Below, piece by piece: positions 60,605 through 64,000 of a stretch of 64,000 nt of DNA. This DNA is from Bacteroides bouchesdurhonensis (lineage in GTDB: Bacteria; Bacteroidota; Bacteroidia; Bacteroidales; Bacteroidaceae): the NCBI RefSeq assembly GCF_900155865.1, contig NZ_LT707006.1:2830577-2894576 (forward strand), in the 5' to 3' direction. Every line of letters begins with the position of its first letter. Position 1 is the stretch's first letter. The position numbers were made by a program, and so were the translations under genes. The notes under the pieces were generated by a model that saw only the letters and a program-made list of their open reading frames with translations, ran no database searches and had not been told where the DNA came from.

Positions 60605-61624
60605 ATGGCAAAGCAAGAATTGACGTGTGATGACATTCTTAGGGAATTAAAAGCCCAACAATATCGTCCGATTTATTATTTAATGGGAGAAGAATCGTAT
60701 TATATCGACGTGATTGCCGATTATATTACGGATAACGTATTGAACGAAACGGAAAAGGAGTTTAACCTAACTGTTGTATATGGATCGGATGTAGATGTAG
60801 CTACTATAATTAATGCTGCAAAACGCTATCCGATGATGTCTGAGCATCAGGTAGTAGTGGTGAAAGAAGCACAAGCTGTCCGTAATATGGAAGAATTGTC
60901 ATACTATCTTCAGAAACCACTACATTCTACAATCCTAGTGATATGCCATAAACATGGCACATTAGATCGCAGAAAAAAACTGGCTGCAGAAATCGAAAAA
61001 GTAGGCATTTTGTTTGAATCTAAAAAGATTAAAGATGCACAGTTGCCTGTCTTTATCTCTTCGTATATGAAACGAAAAGGAGTAGACATGGAACCTAAAG
61101 CAACTGCCATGCTTGCTGATTTTGTGGGTTCAGATTTAAGCCGTTTGACAGGAGAATTAGACAAGTTAATAATAACATTGCCCATAGGACAAAAACGTGT
61201 AACTCCTGAGCAAATAGAAAAGAATATTGGTATCAGCAAAGACTATAATAATTTTGAATTGCGGAGTGCTCTTATAGAAAAAGATATTCTTAAAGCAAAT
61301 AAGATAATAAAATATTTTGAAGAAAATCCGAAAACTAATCCTATTCAAATGACTTTATCTTTGCTGTTTAGCTTCTTTTCCAATCTAATGTTAGCTTATT
61401 ATGCACCAGATAAATCAGAGCAGGGAATTGCAAATATGTTAGGTTTAAAAACTCCATGGCAAGCACGAGATTATATGGCTGCAATGCGGAAATATAGTGG
61501 AGTAAAAACCATGCAAGTAGTTGGTGAAATACGGTATGCGGATGCAAAATCAAAAGGAGTCCAAAATAGTTTAATGACAGACGGGGATATTCTTCGTGAA
61601 TTAGTGTTTAAGATTTTACACTAA
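60605..61624 (+). CDS. holA: DNA polymerase III subunit delta
   Basis: 339 residues. Clamp-loader wrench subunit. The N-terminal DNA_pol3_delta domain has PIYYLMGEESYYIDVIADYI and a degenerate nucleotide site. LKDAQLPVFI-like linker and C-terminal helical collar follow (NNFELRSALIEKD, FSNLMLAYYAP, MAAMRKYSGVKT). Opens the beta clamp during replication. It is in tandem with amn and followed by a terminator hairpin. Confidence 0.9.
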   Translation: MAKQELTCDDILRELKAQQYRPIYYLMGEESYYIDVIADYITDNVLNETEKEFNLTVVYGSDVDVATIINAAKRYPMMSEHQVVVVKEAQAVRNMEELSYYLQKPLHSTILVICHKHGTLDRRKKLAAEIEKVGILFESKKIKDAQLPVFISSYMKRKGVDMEPKATAMLADFVGSDLSRLTGELDKLIITLPIGQKRVTPEQIEKNIGISKDYNNFELRSALIEKDILKANKIIKYFEENPKTNPIQMTLSLLFSFFSNLMLAYYAPDKSEQGIANMLGLKTPWQARDYMAAMRKYSGVKTMQVVGEIRYADAKSKGVQNSLMTDGDILRELVFKILH

Positions 61625-61646
61625 AAAAATAATATTATTATTATAG

Positions 61647-61696
61647 AATAAGGCATATACTTTTACTCTAATTATAGAGAGTGTATACCTTATTTT
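61647..61696 (+). terminator. Terminator after holA
   Basis: AATAAGGcATATAC (61647-61660) pairs with GTGTATACCTTATT (61681-61694) with one bulge, followed by a T run. Confidence 0.65.
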
Positions 61697-62730
61697 TTAT
61701 ATCTTAAATTCTACTTTTTATTTTTGATGAAGTTTCTTCTTTTTCTAGATGAGAACTTTACAAAATAGTGATTATCAATTTATGATCTTCAATATAAATA
61801 TAACAAGGGTAGACTAGAATTTTTTATCCTTGTCAAAATCTCTTTTTGAGTATTTTAAAGTCTATTTTCTCTTCTATCCGAAATCATACTCTTTTAGAAA
61901 AATAAACAATCTACTTTATTTTATATATAGAGTACAGAGCTGATTGAAATACTTTCGATATGATTAAATAGTAGAAAAAACTCTTCTGATCTCTCTTTTG
62001 ATAGTTGTCATTTTGATAGTTTTACAGTATCAGGTTTTGATTCTGGTACTATTTCTCTAGTTTGATTAAATTAGAATAGATATAATATTGGAGTAAAATA
62101 TTGAATATAAGAATATTACATCAAAATTAGTGCCTCTAGAATTTAAAAATTATAAAGATTCGATGAAAGGGGTGGAAAAATTGCAAGGATTTACCTATTT
62201 CAGAGTGAATGTAATAGAAATATAACAGAAATTTCAAAATACATTAGTAAATATAGGATTCTTTCATTGAATTTTATTGCAATTGCAACTTTCTATATTT
62301 ACAGATGTATTCTTTGTTGATCGCTTATATATTATATACACATGTGAATTATACACAATAATATATTACTGAATGCATATACATTAATATATAATGGAAA
62401 TTACAAATGTTGTTTATAAGATAGAAGTGTAGTGGAAGAGGGGATTAACACTTTTATTTGGTGTGATTAATATGCTGTTTATTAATATATTACCGTGTTT
62501 GTGTGAATAATAAGTATAGAATGGGCTTTATGTTGTTTTGTATATTTGTGAATTAAACTTATTTACTAATGAATTTGATAATTATATAGCTAATAAACAA
62601 TATGTTATAGAATTTAATTAAACTAATGATAGGCATGGATTAATGATGATATAGCCTTATATACAAAAGTGTAGTTCACTATTGTATACGATTCGATATA
62701 AATGTAATATTGATATTTTTATATTTGTAA
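61697..62730. other. Long AT-rich intergenic region
   Basis: About 1 kb with no credible ORF on either strand and a very high A+T content. It holds several -7-like boxes on the plus strand, such as TATATTTG at 62541-62548 and 62720-62727. No RNA gene, IS end or clear repeat was recognised. Confidence 0.55.
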
Positions 62731-62762
62731 TTTGCTTTTGTGAAACTTATTTTTTACTTTTG
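62731..62762 (+). promoter_or_regulatory. Consensus promoter of the XRE regulator gene
   Basis: TTTG (62731-62734), 20 bp, TACTTTTG (62755-62762), a full Bacteroides -33/-7 pair, 75 bp before ATG 62837. Confidence 0.7.
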
Positions 62763-62836
62763 TATATTCATTATATTGATATATATTTTTGTGAAATCAC
62801 TATATAATACGTACAATTGTAACTAGAGTGAATAGT

Positions 62837-63307
62837 ATGGAGTTAAAAGATAGAATTAGATTAATAATGGAAAGAGAAAAAGTTCCTCCCAGAGTTTTTG
62901 CTGAAACAATTGGTGTGCAACAATCTACTCTTTCTCATATTTTGAATGATAGGAATAAACCTAGCCTGGAAGTCGTGATGAAAGTTCATCAAACTTATAA
63001 TTATGTAAGTTTGGAGTGGTTACTTTATGGTAAAGGTGAAATGGTAGCTATTTCAAATGATCAAGGATCAACTAATTCCAATGGTGATTATCAGCCTTCA
63101 TTATTTGACGAGAATCCATTAAATTCACCCCAAAGGACGATTGCTACGGAAAATCGCAAGGAAATGCCATTAGAAAATACAGAAATTATCCCTAAAGAGA
63201 TTGTAAAACAAGAGATTAGATATATAGAAAAGCCTACTAGAAAAATTACTGAAATAAGAATCTTCTTTGATGATAACACCTATGAAACGTTTAGGCCTGA
63301 AAAATAA
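62837..63307 (+). CDS. XRE-family helix-turn-helix regulator
   Basis: 156 residues from ATG 62837 (a GTG three codons earlier is possible). The N-terminal Cro/CI HTH (ELKDRIRLIMEREKVPPRVFAETIGVQQSTLSHILNDRNKPSLEVV) is about residues 2-50, followed by YVSLEWLLYGKGEM. The C-terminal part is a polar linker and a short beta segment (KITEIRIFFDDNTYETFRP). The HTH type is shared with phage and chromosomal regulators; targets are unknown, and autoregulation is likely. It is 76 bp before pyrK, with its own promoter box between. Confidence 0.85.
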   Translation: MELKDRIRLIMEREKVPPRVFAETIGVQQSTLSHILNDRNKPSLEVVMKVHQTYNYVSLEWLLYGKGEMVAISNDQGSTNSNGDYQPSLFDENPLNSPQRTIATENRKEMPLENTEIIPKEIVKQEIRYIEKPTRKITEIRIFFDDNTYETFRPEK

Positions 63308-63339
63308 GTGGTAAAAACGGAGGTTTGATCAAATTCCTG

Positions 63340-63347
63340 TATCTTTG
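63340..63347 (+). promoter_or_regulatory. -7 box for pyrK
   Basis: TATCTTTG, 36 bp before ATG 63384. No good -33 box at the right distance. Confidence 0.55.
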
Positions 63348-63383
63348 CAACGAAAATATGAATTTATACTTTTATATCCATAC

Positions 63384-64000
63384 ATGAAAAAATTTATTTT
63401 AGATCTGACGGTCACTGAGAATATCAGATTACATACTAATTATGTATTACTGAAATTGACTTCTCAGTCATTACTGCCCGAAATGCTACCGGGACAGTTT
63501 GCTGAACTTCGGGTGGACGGTTCACCTACTACATTTTTGCGTCGTCCCATTTCTATTAACTTTGTGGATAAACAACGTAATGAGATATGGTTCCTTATCC
63601 AATTGGTTGGAGATGGTACAAAGCGTTTAGCAGAAGTAAACAAGGATGATGTTATCAATGTTATACTTCCCTTAGGTAATGCTTATACAATGCCGCAAAC
63701 CCCATCAGATAAGTTGCTATTAGTAGGTGGAGGTGTCGGTACTGCTCCTATGCTATATTTAGGTGAACAATTAGCCCGAAATGGTCATAAACCTACTTTC
63801 CTTTTGGGAGCTCGTAGTGATAAGGACTTGTTGCAATTAGAAGAGTTTGCAAAATACGGTGATGTTTATACTACAACAGAGGATGGTAGCCATGGGGAAA
63901 AAGGATATGTTACCCAACATTCAATATTGAACAAAATACATTTTGAACAAATATATACTTGCGGTCCGAAGCCAATGATGGTAGCTGTTGCAAAATATGC
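63384..64000 (+). CDS. pyrK: Dihydroorotate dehydrogenase electron-transfer subunit, 5' part
   Basis: 205 residues up to the window end; the C-terminal [2Fe-2S] cysteines are not included. FAD-binding motif FLRRPISINF (residues about 51-60), then LLVGGGVGTAPMLYLGE for NAD, and IYTCGPKPMMVAVAKY. PyrK passes electrons from the PyrD flavin to NAD in class 1B dihydroorotate dehydrogenase, for pyrimidine synthesis. pyrD is expected just downstream. Start chosen at the ATG after the -7 box. Confidence 0.9.
   Translation, partial: MKKFILDLTVTENIRLHTNYVLLKLTSQSLLPEMLPGQFAELRVDGSPTTFLRRPISINFVDKQRNEIWFLIQLVGDGTKRLAEVNKDDVINVILPLGNAYTMPQTPSDKLLLVGGGVGTAPMLYLGEQLARNGHKPTFLLGARSDKDLLQLEEFAKYGDVYTTTEDGSHGEKGYVTQHSILNKIHFEQIYTCGPKPMMVAVAKY

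Overview
The window is chromosomal DNA from a Bacteroides-type member of the Bacteroidota, at roughly 38-42% GC. The evidence is the repeated TAnnTTTG -7 promoter box (TATCTTTG, TACTTTTG, TATATTTG), sometimes with a TTTG -33 box about 20 bp upstream. Gene content agrees: a sphingolipid-type serine palmitoyltransferase, HU-CCDC81/SPOR, DUF3332 and DUF4738 lipoproteins, Bacteroidota-type agmatine deiminase and AMP nucleosidase, and an ISAon1-like ISL3 element. I cannot name the species.

Layout. 1-5.6 kb: the 3' end of an outer-membrane barrel gene, small lipoprotein and membrane genes, a HAD hydrolase, a POT-like transporter, an MBL-fold hydrolase and two identical tRNA-Lys genes. 5.6-7.6 kb: an intact ISL3-family element with a clear 8-bp target duplication, inserted at the edge of an older, frameshifted and truncated transposase. 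7.9-24 kb: housekeeping genes (uxaC, FHA and SPOR proteins, rfbC-ugd, DEAD-box helicase, serB, a thioredoxin-fold protein with a structured leader, an LptF/G permease, tgt, lon, trmN6, two tRNA-Pro). 24-35.5 kb: an accessory unit in which an NtrY/NtrC-type two-component system is divergent from a TolC-HlyD-ABC-FtsX exporter operon. A sigma-54-like promoter and two palindromes 21 bp apart lie between them. The last two exporter genes are tandem duplicates. 35.7-49.6 kb: a Gfo/Idh oxidoreductase, small lipoproteins, serine palmitoyltransferase divergent from a lipid kinase, aspS with an alkaline-phosphatase-fold membrane protein and GtrA, the agmatine-to-putrescine operon, and a FetAB-like transporter. 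50.4-64 kb: a VOC protein, Nif3 and zinc-ribbon proteins, an RND efflux operon, an orphan HsdR-N domain protein, amn, holA, an XRE regulator behind 1.2 kb of AT-rich DNA, and the 5' part of pyrK.

The least explained signal is in the intergenic DNA. Four separate spacers (9771-9858, 37138-37313, 49893-49980, 59191-59278) hold short unit arrays on a strict 21-22 bp lattice. The units differ in sequence between arrays, and copies are often inverted, so the arrays also form nested hairpins. I know of no named family with this description. Other points worth checking are a Cys-less thioredoxin-fold protein behind a structured leader, a tRNA-guanine transglycosylase without the usual zinc cysteines, and the sigma-54/enhancer architecture of the exporter. 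All functional calls come from reading the sequence; no database search was run.
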